Of a DNA stretch of 64,000 bases, positions 47,628-59,373 are shown piece by piece. Position 1 is the stretch's first letter. Each line of letters begins with the position of its first letter. Made by a program: the position numbers and the translations under genes. The stretch lies in assembly GCA_011033025.1 (NCBI GenBank), contig WFMF01000453.1, positions 62,001 through 126,000 of the forward strand. Direction: 5' to 3'. The notes below the pieces were generated by a model. That model had not been told where the DNA came from and ran no database searches. It worked only from the letters and a program-made list of their open reading frames with translations. Source of the stretch: Beroe forskalii (Eukaryota > Ctenophora > Nuda > Beroida > Beroidae).

Positions 47628-48248
47628 TACACAGTAGGTAAGTAGGTATGTATTGCTAAGTGCAACTTTGTGTACATCAACACATCATCTGTTCAAAATA
47701 TGAAATAGAAAAATTTCAGGAGTCAAGGATTAGAACACATTTTGTACAGATGTGAATCAAAGTCAGGGCAGGGCTGCTATGTGTAAATTAGTTTAGAGTG
47801 TACATGTTATCATAACATAAGGCAGAATATTTTATTAACACGGCAGAAATATTCTATAAAGGCGAATATTTTCCGAACACGGCGAAATATTCTCTAAGAA
47901 TAAATATGTAACCCAGTAGGCGAATACTTTCCAAACACGGCAATTATTCTCTAGAATGAATGTGTTACCCATTAGGCGTATATTTTCCTAACACGGCGAA
48001 ATAGAGTCTACGAAGATTGTTTATAAAACAGGCAGATAATTGCCCAGCATTGCGTGTGTTTACAAACATGCGACCACTTTGGCGAATAATGCTAGTGTGG
48101 CGAATATTACCCTGCACTTTACACGCATTCTTAAAAAGTTAACGCATAGGGTGTATTTGTGGCGAATATCATCTTAACAATGCGATCATTTTTATAGTGT
48201 GGCGAATTCAATACCTAGTGTGGCGTTGTTCTAATCTGGCAGGGGGCT
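47628..48248 (-). repeat. Right terminal inverted repeat of the 5.47-kb element
   Basis: Reverse complement of the left TIR, with a few substitutions and small indels (several GGCGAA modules read GGCAGA or GGCAAT here). Confidence 0.85.
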
Positions 48249-48281
48249 CATACACTCACGCTACACTCATCTACCCATATA

Positions 48282-48620
48282 CTCAGTCCCCACTCAGTTG
48301 TACTCAAAACCGTTTATAACACGTAAATTTTGCGTCCTTTTGCGCGTGGTTGCAGCATGGGGTATGGGTAGATGGATAATAAAGCGTGGAGTAAACAACG
48401 CAAATCGGTAGTTCTCTTACGCTTAGTTCAGCGCGGGTTCATTATCTGAGTAACTGAGCGAAAATTTACGCTCAGTCCTCACTCAGTTGTACTCAAATCC
48501 GTTTAGAACGTAAACTAAATGTTGCGTCTGTTTTGCGCTTTGGAGCTCTTTTTGAGTTCCGAAAAAAAGAACGCAACATTTACTAATAGCGGATTTTGGT
48601 GCAACTGAGTGGTGACAATA
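48282..48620. repeat. Duplicated and inverted ACTCAGTTGTACTCAAA blocks
   Basis: A block of about 65 bp with CACTCAGTTGTACTCAAA and GTTTA.AACGTAAA occurs at 48282 and 48472. A shorter inverted relative (GGATTTTGGTGCAACTGAGTG) lies near 48592. Confidence 0.7.
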
Positions 48621-50586
48621 CTGATAACTCTATTGATATTATCTATGATAGCTCATTATGAGTCTCTCAACATTCTCTCAAAGGATACTTTTTAGCCGCT
48701 GTTTTCCCAGAATGAGGACAAAGGTGGGGACAAAAGTGGGACAATCGGTCGCCCAGAACGATTAGGAGTTCTCACGCTCTCTCGGCTCACTCAGTAATTG
48801 TCCCCATCCTCGGAGATTGTCCCCTTCTTGTGAACGGGATGATTCAAATTTAATTACTACCCTCCCGTGGCTCAAACTCCAGTGTGATAATTATCGATAT
48901 ATCACTCCTTTATAGGACTACTGAACAGTGGCAGAATATCGTTAAATAATTGTTGATTTTATGAAGGCACTCGAAAATCTATAAAAACGTTGAATTCAGA
49001 CGAGGTCGTCAGACCCGAGTGGTAAAGCCTGTTTTGTCGGGTAATAATACAATTAACAAACTTATGGATCGTGTGATATCGAAAATTGTCAAACTCGGCT
49101 AACGCCTCGTGTGATAATTTTCGATATAACACTCCCATTCGTTTGTTAATCGTACAATATATGATGAATCAAGCATCAATACAGATTTAATCGAGATTTA
49201 TTTAATTAAGTATTGTGAATCAACTATTGCTTAAGTATGACCCAATTGCAATGCTATTTCTATAGAAGTATATATGTAAGCTCAGTAGGCTCTGTTAGAG
49301 CTTAGTTGATCCCAGGCATCATAGACGTGTCACCCCCAAATCATTTGAAAGGTATAATTTTAAAATTCATCCAAGAAAAATTTGATCTACAGATCTAATC
49401 CAGTTGAAAGGTGCAGACGTTTAAATATGTTGAGAAAAGAAAATCAACCCATGCAATATCAATTTGAAACCGTTCACACTCACACTTCAACTAAGAAAGT
49501 AAAAGAAAGTTAAGTCCAGAACGGTTTATTTAATGCTGAATGCGCTATCAATTTTATCTTATCTAAATAAAAATCTTCCCCGATCAGCCTATCAGTTTGA
49601 TTCATAACAGTTCTGAATTAATCCAAAGCAAGTAAAAAGGTTTATAACGGACTATCTTGTACTTTCTAATCGTCAATTAGCATATATCAATTCCCTGACC
49701 AGTAAATAATTAACTTCTCGGCATTCTATTTACAAACATACTTTAAATATGACATATGTCAGATCACTATAATAACTCTGTGATTTTTAACAAAGAAAAC
49801 AACCATTATATTATATACTTTATCTAAATCTCTGAGAACGTAATAAGCGTTCATGCCCCTACTATAAAATTTCGAGCAGGAGGCCTTTCTCTTCCGCCCT
49901 GAGTTCCCCCGACTTGGTTTCAGTTCGAATGTTGGTTCTGAAGCTACGGGAAGCTTTATCGTCGCGTTGTCGTCTGAGGTTATCTTGCTTTGATTAGTAT
50001 CTGTAAGCAGGGACATAAAACATTAAAGCTGCAACCTTTTATAATTTATAATTAAAAAGGTGAGGTAGGTACATGTCTTTGGACTTCGATCACGTGAAGA
50101 TTCGAGACCAAACTCTAAACTTTATAGCTGCATTGACATTTACAATGGATAATTTAATCCTTCGATGTTCATGAGAGGAAGTGGAATTATGTTATTCTTT
50201 GTTTAGAATCCTTCGATGGATAATGGATACATAATGAAAACAGATATAAAACAGCTTTGCATGAAATGGAAAACATACTTAACTTGGGCTTCAGAACCCT
50301 TTTTACTACACCTTTTAACTACCCTTTTGACGAGAATAGGGTAGTAAAAAAGGTGGTAAAAAGGGATTCAAAAGGGTAGTAGAGTGTAGACCCCGAAATA
50401 ATGATCGAAAACTCTTTAAGTGGATTTGCAGTTGTCCAAACACTTTTTTTTAAAATAGATAGCTAACAGTTTTCCTCTAGTTAAAACAGGTCCTTTTGAG
50501 TGATGAGCACACATACGTCTTAGGAAAGAGATGAACTGGTGAATGAAAGGCATCAGAAAGTATGAAGTTCTAGCATCATTATTTTA
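48621..50586. other. Spacer, no supported gene
   Basis: AT-rich sequence. GTGTGATAATT.TCGATAT.ACACTCC blocks occur near 48890 and 49110. A hairpin of about 70 bp lies at 50290-50365 (CCTTTTTACTACACC pairing with GGTGGTAAAAAGG). It belongs to the dispersed repeat shared with 36720-37010. Confidence 0.45.
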
Positions 50587-50594
50587 CATATATG

Positions 50595-52426
50595 CAGTGG
50601 TGCAAATCCGTATTTTTCATTGGAGGGGATGATTCGACTTTTAAGGCTAATTTTTGGCATTATTGAAAATTGGAGGGGATGATCAAAATTGTCGCTAATT
50701 ACTTAATTAGATTACTTAATTAAAGAACAAATTAGTTTCTGGCTCATGTCTGCGACCATTTCATCAAAATTTTGGCCTATATTTGCGGTCTGACACACAT
50801 TATACTCAATTAGAAGTACTTCTTGCATTATAATTACAAGCTTATCTTGTAATTTAACTCATTAGCAGAATCAACGAGAGATTTCATATGAAAACTCACC
50901 AAAAATTATCCTAAGTTTCAATTTCACCCAAGCATACATAATTTTTCTAACCCCAGTCCCCATATTATAATGTCCGGCTGAATTATGTTTGATGAAGATC
51001 TAAAATAAAAAAGAAAAGGTTACTCTTATTAAAAAACACAGGCTGCAGGCACCAAGGGGCATGGGCATTTAAAATTAGCAGTGCTAATTTCAAATGTACT
51101 TATATGAATTATCATCAAAGTCACCAAAAAGCAAACGGTACAGTTGCAAATCACACTGTCCCAAATTGAAATTCAACAATCATACGATAATTGATCTTAG
51201 CTCTAAGTCTAAGAAATACTGGGGAAAGTTATGAATCGGCTATCATTTTCAGATTCTAATGTATCAAGGATGATTATTTCAATTAACTCAGACCAAAGGT
51301 AAAACAATTGGAAGAATGGGGCTAGGTAGGAGCTAAGTATTACGTAATCACTAACCACAAAAGATTGGCACTGGCAGTTGAAATTGCTACATTGATGATG
51401 TTAATCGACTCCTAATTATTGCTTGATTGGCAGTCACAAATGACAGTGTACACACTTAAATGTCTCAATTCTCATTTAGTCGCTACATAAGTTACCCTTG
51501 GGCACAATATTATTTGGTAGAGTTGTGAATAAATGTCAGAAAGTAGACTGCCCTAGTGCCCTACCTGTACTGTTATAAAAAGTAATGTCGAGTACCTAAT
51601 TAGTCAAAATCAGCATTCAGTGGGCATGACTATGAAATTTAAGAAAGCGTTGCAGACCCCATGGCCCATTTGTTGGACAGAATTTACTGTCCAACAAGAG
51701 TACAACTACACATGCAATAAGCACAATGACAAACGGTAGCAAAACTAAAAAAGTTGTAGTACGTTATTAACATCAAAATTTCGCAAAGATGTCATTCTGT
51801 TTCAAGTAAAGATGTTTAGCGAAACGGTATATTTATCTACAATCTACACTACAGAATTGCTGTAGTCTGAGTGAATTTGATTGTTTATTCAAGCCACTTT
51901 CACCAGACACCCATGAGCACCTGTAAACTCTACTACTGTAGATAATTAGGCACCTTGCAACTTGAGACGTCTGAGACGACATGTTAAATTGATGAATTAA
52001 CAAGATGGGATCATCACTCAATATTATATCTGATTGCCATTATACCAGCAACTCAATCACCGCCATACATAAACAATATCAAGGAACATCGAGGGATAAT
52101 GATCTGCAATGGTTGCCTTTGATCACTGATGTGAGTTTGTATTTTGTAACGGAGGTTGTGTGAGCTCAATTAGAACAGAATATCATTTCATGTAATGCTA
52201 TGAAGAACTTATATAAACACCCGAGAAATTGCGTTAAAGACCGCAGTGTAGTGGGAATTACATCCAATAATAACTTTCTGATCTTGAAAATAACATGATG
52301 AGGGATTTCGGCTATTGAAAAATATTTTGTGAAATTTTGGATGAAATTTGAAATTTTTGGGGGGGATGGGCTTCAATTTTTGGGGGGGATAAATCCCCCC
52401 CATCCCCCCCGGGATTTGCACCACTG
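50595..52426. mobile_element. hAT-like element of 1.83 kb, no intact gene
   Basis: CAGTGGTGCAAATCC at the left end is inverted at the right end (…GGATTTGCACCACTG with one added base). Flanks are CATATATG (50587-50594) and CATATATT (52427-52434), an 8-bp duplication with one difference. A CAGTGG-type terminus with an 8-bp duplication is typical of hAT. GGGGGAT-rich stretches lie just inside both ends. No transposase frame could be supported in the interior. Confidence 0.75.
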
Positions 52427-52894
52427 CATATATTCTTCAGTAGAACACAAACGGCGTAAGTCGTAAGAGGTAATATCTTACTGATTAACTGATGTATATC
52501 AAGCACTGATGAGTCCAATGACCTATGACACGTCTGATTACTTGAAATCAAGCATCAATCAGTTGCTAGGCAATCTCAACATAAAAACTGTAATGTTACC
52601 TGCACTTTCAGTAGCATTAGGGAACCGCTTCTGCTCTTGTACTGTGAGCTGTACTGTGTTGTCCCGTTGATTCAAGTAGGTAGAAACCAAATACTTGAAC
52701 ACTGAAATTAGTTAGCAGTCAAGTAAAACCATGTGTGTCGAATTTCTTTTCATTAGATTCGATGGGAATTGAAATTCTTGCAGTAATTGCATGATTAACT
52801 CATCATGCGCGCGTAACGCGCGCGCTCCAAAATGCTATACTACCGACAAACAATTTTGGTTCTACATACAAAATTGTTCTTGTGCGCTACGTTG

Positions 52895-55447
52895 CAGAAG
52901 ATGATTCCGCGAAGTGGATGCAGATTTGAGACAATGCGCGCGCGTCAAAAAGTTGTTATTCTGCGTATGCTGTTGGATTTACTGCATCACCAATCATCGA
53001 ATTATGTAATTCCCTCAAAAAATATTTATGTTTAATGCCAAATTATGAAAAACAATTTTCATTGTCAATAACTGAATTGATCGGCTTTGCGGTCATAAAA
53101 TGGACACACCACCAAATAGGCCCATTTTCAAAATGCTCAATTCGATCTGGAAACACTTCCAATAAATACATTTAACTTTGTTAAATACATCCTCCGAGGT
53201 ACTTAACAAAGTTTAACGGCCCTTAATTGATACTAAGTGCCCCGGACACTCTGCATCCACTACGCAAATTCTTGTTCAAAAAAGTGGATGCAAATGAGAC
53301 AAATTTGAGACATCGTTTTTCTGGCTATAAAAGGGGTATTTTGTGACTTCCAATGATGCGAAATGGTTTGTAGGATAGTTCTGAAGGATGTCCAACCTGT
53401 CACGGGCCAGTTTGGTTATTTTGGGCCCAATTATGACCCAAATGGGCCCAAAAAGGCCCAATTTTCAAATTGCTCCAATCGATCTGGAAACACTTCCAAT
53501 CGATTTATAAACATCCTCTGAGGTATTTTACAAAGTTTTACGACCCTAAATTGATGTTAAGTGCCCCGGACACTCTGCATCCACTACGCAAATTCTTGTT
53601 CAAAAAAGTGGATGCAAATGAGACAAATTTGAGACATCCATTTTCTGGCTATAAAAGGGGTATTTTGTGACTTCCAATGATGCAAAATGGTTTGTAGGAT
53701 AGTTCTGAAGGATGTCCAACCTGTCACGGGCCAGTTTGGTTATTTTGGGCCCAATTATGACCCAAATGGGCCCAAAAAGGCCCAATTTTCAAATTGCCCC
53801 AATCGATCTGGAAACACTTCCAATCGATTCATAAACATCCTCTGAGGTATTTTACAAAGTTTTACGACCCTAAATTGATGTTAAGTGCCGCGGGCACTCT
53901 GCATCCACTTCGCAAATTCTTGTTCAAAAAAGTGGATGCATATGAGACAAATTTGAGACATTTAATTTTTGGCTATACCATCGACTATATTGGCCCCAGA
54001 GAGGCTAGAACTATCCTACAAACCATTTGGTATCATCGGAAGTCACAAAATACCGCTTTCATAGCTAGAAAATCGATGTCTCAAATTTGTCTCATTTGCA
54101 TCCACTTAACTTTTTTGAACAAGAATTTGCGTAGTGGATGCAGAGTGTCCGGGGCACTTAACATCAATTTAGGGCCGTAAGACTTTGTAAAATACCTCAG
54201 AGGATGTTTATAAATCGATTGGAAGTGTTTCCAGATCGATTGGAGCAATTTGAAAATTGGGCCTTTTTGGGCCCATTTGGGTCATAATTGGGCCCAAAAT
54301 GACCAAACTGGCCCATGACAGGCCGGACATCCTTCGGAACTATCCCACAAACCATTTTGCATCATTGGAAGTCACAAAATACCCCTTTTATAGCCAGAAA
54401 ATCGATGTCTCAAATTTGTCTCATTTGCATCCACTTTTTTGAACAAGAATTTGCGTAGTGGATGCAGAGTGTTCGGGGCACTTAACATCAATTTAGGGCC
54501 GTAAAATTTTGTAAAATACCTCGGAGGATGTTTATAAATCGATTGGAAGTGTTTCCAGATCGATAGGAGCAATTTGAAAATTGGGCCTTTTTAGGCCCAT
54601 TTGGGTCATAATTGGGTCCAAAATGACCAAACTGGCCCGTGACAGGTTGGACATCCTTCGGAACTATCCTACAAACCCTTTGGCATCATTGGAAGTCACA
54701 AAATACCCCTTTTATAGCCAGAAAATGGATGTCTCAAATTTGTCTCATTTGCATCCACTTTTTTTAACAAGAATTTGCGTAGTGGATGCTGAGTGTCCGG
54801 GGCACTTAACATCAATATAGGGCCGTAAAACTTTGTAAAATACCTCAGAGGATGTTTATAAATCGATTGGAAGTGTTTCCAGATCGATTGGAGCAATTTG
54901 AAAATTGGGCCTTTTTGGGCCCATTTGGGTCATAATTGGGCCCAAAATGACCAAACTGGCCCGTGACAGGTTGGACATCCTTCAGAACTATCCTACAAAC
55001 CATTTGGCATCATTGGAAGTCACAAAATACCCCTTTTATAGCCAGAAAATCGATGTCTCAAATTTGTCTCATTTGCATCCACTTTTTTGAACAAGAATTT
55101 GCGTAGTGGATGCAGAGTGTCCGGGGCACTTAACATCAATTTAGGGCCGTAAAACTTTGTAAAATACTTCAGAGGATGTTTATGAATCGATTGGAAGTGT
55201 TTCCAGATCGATTGGGGCAATTTGAAAATTGGGCCTTTTTGGGCCCATTTGGGTCATAATTGGGCCTAAAATGACCAAACTGGCCCGTGACAGGTTGGAC
55301 ATCCTTCGGAACTATCCTACAAACCATTTGGCATCATTGGAAGTCACTAAATACCCCTTTTATAGCCTGAAAATGGATGTCTCAAATTTGTCTCAAATTT
55401 GTCTCATTGCATCCACTTTGCATCCACTTTGGCGGAATCATGAACTC
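52895..55447 (-). mobile_element. Foldback element with 324-bp satellite arms, copy 2 (complete)
   Basis: Same family as the element at 1728-3891 but in opposite orientation. It starts CAGAAGATGATTCCGC and ends with the complement of GAGTTCATGATTCCGC. An exact 8-bp duplication CTACGTTG lies at 52887-52894 and 55448-55455. A unique block of about 200 bp comes first, then about 2.5 units, a conserved centre near 53960-54010 (CCATCGACTATATTGGCC), then over four inverted units. Equivalent points in successive inverted units are exactly 324 bp apart. Confidence 0.9.
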
Positions 55448-55797
55448 CTACGTTGAGTTTTGACATTTTGCTTATATTTTTGTGACAAATGGCAACTTAA
55501 GCGTGTATGTGTGCATATCAGTCACTTGTATATTTTTTTTTTGAGAATCGAAATGGCATGACAGAATACAACCAGTCACTTGTAGATTCTACAATCATCT
55601 TCAAATCAACACCTAGTGCTCTAGTGTTTCTGTGCTTCTTTTCAGGCTATTTGTTGCTACTAATCCGAACATAGACAAAGCAAAACTGCTGCAGTTAGGT
55701 CCCGACTGACTGCAAGTTATCACCAGAAATGAGAAATAATAGCGTCTTCTTTATCACTGTACTGTAACTAATAGTTTGAAAGTATCGCAGTTACTAA

Positions 55798-55989
55798 TTA
55801 TATGTAACTGCGGTTCGTACTCACCGAACCGCATATGAGAATTCCTTCTCTGTCATGGGTCCTAAGTTGTGGAATTCCATCCCATATCACCTCAACAGCA
55901 TTCAAGATATGGACCTCTTCAAAATGCGATTAAAGGCTCCCCAACACAGTCCGGACTGCATGAGTCACCAAATAGCTCGCCTTTGCTAG
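55798..55989 (+). pseudogene. C-terminal fragment of a second non-LTR reverse transcriptase
   Basis: This frame reads RTAYENSFSVMGPKLWNSIP, then a helix-like stretch ending MDLFKMRLKA, and a TAG stop at 55987-55989. The pattern (aromatic, FSV..P.LWNSIP, then FK..LK near the end) is the very C-terminus of CR1/L2/RTE-type reverse transcriptases. Stops lie just upstream (for example 55795-55797), so only about 63 codons remain. It is a dead, heavily truncated copy. Confidence 0.7.
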
Positions 55990-56199
55990 TTAAATGACTG
56001 CACGCCATAGCAAGTGGATTTTGGCATAATTACATTATTGCAGGACTTGCCTTAAATGATGCATGCTTTCCATAAGACATATTGAATAAAGCATGCATGT
56101 GGAAGCAAAAAGCTCGCAAAAAGTTGAGCAGTTTTCTTATAGTCGGAGCAGTCTTTTTTACAAATGACTACATTCCTACCTTTGACATGTAAAGCAAAC

Positions 56200-56780
56200 T
56201 CAACAGACGCATGTTTTCGTTATGGGGTAGTTGTCACGAGGCCTTGCCAATTCCACCCCCTATGCAAGAGGAAATATCACATGCATTCTTTTTCCTGAAG
56301 TGGATACGCTGGCCTTCATTATCATATGCATGCTTTTGTACAACATTGACCTACACTTGTGATCTCGTACAACAGATGCATGCTTTTTGTTATGGAGTAG
56401 TCGTGCCAATTCCACCCCTATGCAGGAGGAAATAACAAATGCATGCCTTTTCTTTCTGTATGCGTGAAACTTAAATTATCGTATGCATGCTTTTGTGTAT
56501 CATTCACATATTATATCTCTGCAATCTGGCACAACAGATGCACGCTTTTGGTTATGGAGGAGTTAACACATAGTTAAGCTTACTCCATTCCTATGCCGGA
56601 CGTTATAATACGTGCATGCTTTTTCTTTGCGACCCTTCATAACATATGCATGCCTTTTATTATGGAGTAGATGTCACGAGATCAAGCTGACTCCATCCCT
56701 TATATATGCAGGACGTAATATCACATGCAGGCCTTTGTTTTCGTAGGTGTATAAATTATCATAATATGCAAGCCTTTGGT
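56200..56780. repeat. About 125-bp degenerate repeat rich in GCATGC
   Basis: Four to five diverged units share ACAGATGCATGCTTTT, TTATGGAGTAG and TTCCACCCCTATGCAGGA blocks in the same order. GCATGC palindromes occur repeatedly and TGCATGCTT recurs back to 56060. Confidence 0.75.
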
Positions 56781-58530
56781 TGAGTACTTAGTAATCAAAT
56801 TGAAACAACAGTAGAACTATACATAAACACATATCATATGCACAAACAAATATTTATATGTACCTACTTTAAATGCTCCTATGTAGAAAAATTTACATCA
56901 TGAAGGTACCATCTCTGCAGCTCAGGTTTCTGCATGCATGCTTCCGATTAACAGGGACGACACATAATTTGATCACCTGTAGTTGAGTAAATAATTTTAT
57001 ATCTTTTGTCGTGTGTAAGTACATAGGTACAACACCATACATTCAACACCACACACTCACACTCAGCTGATCTATCCCTGTTCTGAAATTTGGGCCAAAA
57101 CAATGTAAAATTAACGGCTAAATACTTAAATACAAAAATTACGCTGGTCCCTCCCCAAACTTAGAGTGAGAACCTAATCTAGCAATAATAGAAATAGAAT
57201 TATTCACAATAAATTATTCCACAATAAATTTATAATTATATAAATGTATAAATACACCTCTAAGATAGGTACTTATCGAACCTTTAATTTGCCTTAAAAG
57301 CATACCTCTGCCTTTACAGGAACAAATATGTATAATAAGAGGCATATAAGAAATTTGGACCGAAAATTTGAAACGACTAAATATGTTGCTGCCCAAATCT
57401 TTGAAACTCTTCAAAAAGTTGCAGCGATTCGATCAACTCACGTGATTGTGTTGCAATTTTATACTTGTTTATTTATTGACCATTTAAAACATAAATTTAA
57501 TTAGGCAAATTGAATCAGACAGGCAAATCACTAATGACAGGTTGTAATTTGGGGATTTTCCGAAAAAACCCCATTTTTCACACACCATGACAGTTCGAAA
57601 TGACGTCATTATCATTACATATGTTAAGTGTAAACTAGAGTAATGACTTGAGAAAGATCCCCAAATTGCACTCTTCCAAATTTTACTCCACATTAATACA
57701 CCTTTTTTTTGTTTTACTTTGGAAATTTTTAAAAGGGAAAATATATATAGGACAATGAGAGAATATGGGTTAAGACCCAATTAGTGGGTGCCAGAGCCTG
57801 GCAACATTTGAAATTATTGATCTGAAAACTTCCAATATGCGTTTATGGCATCATTATTTTTACCTATATGAAACTGAATCTCCATGTAAAATGGCCGAAT
57901 TTGTGCGTTTGACAAAGTGGATCCACTATTTTGTCAAGAATTTTAAGTTACGATATTCCACTTTTGTCAAGCTAAATTTTGGTACTTCTATAACCCCAAT
58001 CTGTCCCAAATTTTCAGTTATAGGTCACACTAACCATATCTTTCGATTCCGACCATTTTCATGACAATCCGACTTAATGTTAAAATTGACCAATTTTCCT
58101 CTAACATTTTGCAATATTGTGTATCAGTGCAACGCGCATAACACGAAATTCTGTCTTGACATTTTGGATCCAGATCCGCGGATTCATCTATAGTTCTCAC
58201 GGCGCGAAAGATACTGCGCTGTGTGAATGGTACTGTATAATAGTCTGTAAGCGCGCAGGAAAAATGCGCGCCGCGGGAAAACGAGTTTCCCCCGTCTATT
58301 GATAGCCATCCAGTCAGAAGAAATAGACGGGGCAACGTCCGTCGAGCCAAGTCTCGACTTTCTTGATATTACAATATGAGAATATGGGTTGCGCGTACAC
58401 TCCATGTCCATAACTCAACATACAAACACTTTAGGGCCTATGTTTATCAACAAGTCGTATATGAGCATGACCATTGTGAACATATAAAGTTGAAAACCAA
58501 GTCTGTATTCCACCTTCTCGGGCCGAGATA
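56781..58530. other. Spacer, no supported gene
   Basis: AT-rich sequence with no gene I can support. A minus-strand frame at 58030-58350 looked protein-like in part but lacks any recognisable motif or splice context. Confidence 0.4.
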
Positions 58531-58534
58531 GATT

Positions 58535-58648
58535 TGTACATTTTTGTACATCTTTGTACATTCTTGTACATTTTTACCCAGTAAATCTGAAAGTGTACAA
58601 AAATTAGTATGTACAAAATGTACAAAAATGTACAAAAATTACGTTGGC
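58535..58648. repeat. TGTACA-rich quasi-palindromic block
   Basis: About ten TTGTACATTTTTGTACA-type motifs surround GTAAATCTGAA. The block is related, in inverted orientation, to 59262-59360. Confidence 0.75.
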
Positions 58649-59371
58649 GGGGGGGGGGCCAACGTAATTATTGCCCTGGCCCCTGGCTATAGCCGGTACT
58701 ACAGCTGGGGTGAGGGGTCAGCATAAAACCCCATTCTAGAAGGCTTGCTCGAGCTATAGCTTGAACTATACCCTTTAAAATCCCTGTAAGTGTAAATAAA
58801 AATCAACTTAACATGGCAACTGCATAGTGAGAGACGAGAGTTGAGACAAGAGATTGACAACAAAGGTACGCCCCATCATATTGTTATACTGCGGACAACA
58901 GAATACAAGTAGGTATCAATTATGCAAGACCCATCATCCGTAATCTGGAAAGGTAATTGAATTGAAACGGAATCATGGTGCTTATCATAATAAAAACATA
59001 TCGTGTTTGATTAGTAGGCCATTCATGCCACGCCATCATGGAGCATTAGGCATTGAATTGATGACGTTGATCCGTACATGATAAGCGTGCATGTACCTAT
59101 ACCTGTGTACAAGCGAAATGTCGATACATGGGTGCTTGTGTAAATTTGTATAAAATGACCAAAACTCCAACATTAGATCAGGATACAAATTTATTAAGTC
59201 TATAGGAGTATAGGGAAGTTAAAATAGATTTTACTCCTCAAGCCATATTTCTATGGTCGGAAAGTACATTTTTGTATATACTTGTACATTTTTACATACT
59301 TATTTTTTGTACATATTCAGATTTACTGCAAAAAATGTACAAAATGTACAAAAATTATGTTGCCCCCCCCC
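58649..59371. mobile_element. G10-terminated inverted-repeat element
   Basis: The left end is ten G then CCAACGTAATTATTG. The right end is the near complement (AAAATTATGTTG then nine C). The terminus resembles that of the element at 30017-31342 (G-run then CCAAC). TGTACA arrays lie inside the right end and just outside the left end, suggesting two copies joined or a rearranged one. No clear target duplication was found. The right end coincides with the truncation of the next satellite element. Confidence 0.55.
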
Positions 59372-59373
59372 GA

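Larger units (their letters stand above)
42782..48248. mobile_element. 5.47-kb long-TIR element with 5'-AG ends and 6-bp duplication (Polinton-like, non-autonomous)
   Basis: Both ends begin AGCCCCCTGCCAGATTAG in inverted orientation, and the match continues about 620 bp (42782-43415 against 47628-48248). CATACA at 42776-42781 and 48249-48254 flanks it. Joining the outer sequences restores a normal 27-bp minisatellite unit, so the boundaries are secure. Long inverted ends starting 5'-AG and a 6-bp duplication are the published hallmarks of Polinton/Maverick elements. No polymerase, integrase or capsid gene is present, so this would be an empty derivative filled with repeats. The attribution is an inference. 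Confidence 0.85.
41340..48475. mobile_element. Inverted-repeat element enclosing a 27-bp minisatellite, split by a later insertion
   Basis: About 115 bp at 41340-41455 (GCGCTGAACTAAGCGTAAGA and flanks, leading into CCATCTACCCATAC) is repeated in inverted orientation at 48361-48475. Between them lies the 27-bp array, interrupted by the 5.47-kb element at 42782-48248. Removing that insertion leaves inverted ends around one minisatellite, a foldback design. Outer boundaries and target duplication were not resolved. Confidence 0.65.

Noticed and set aside
49759-50016. Minus-strand frame with SGRKRKASC, resembling a nuclear protein exon
   Set aside because: Composition looks coding and an acceptor-like CTTACAG precedes it, but no donor or partner exon was found.
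58535-59371. LTR pair of a small retroelement
   Set aside because: The two TGTACA blocks pair better in inverted orientation and lack TG...CA ends, primer-binding site and coding sequence.
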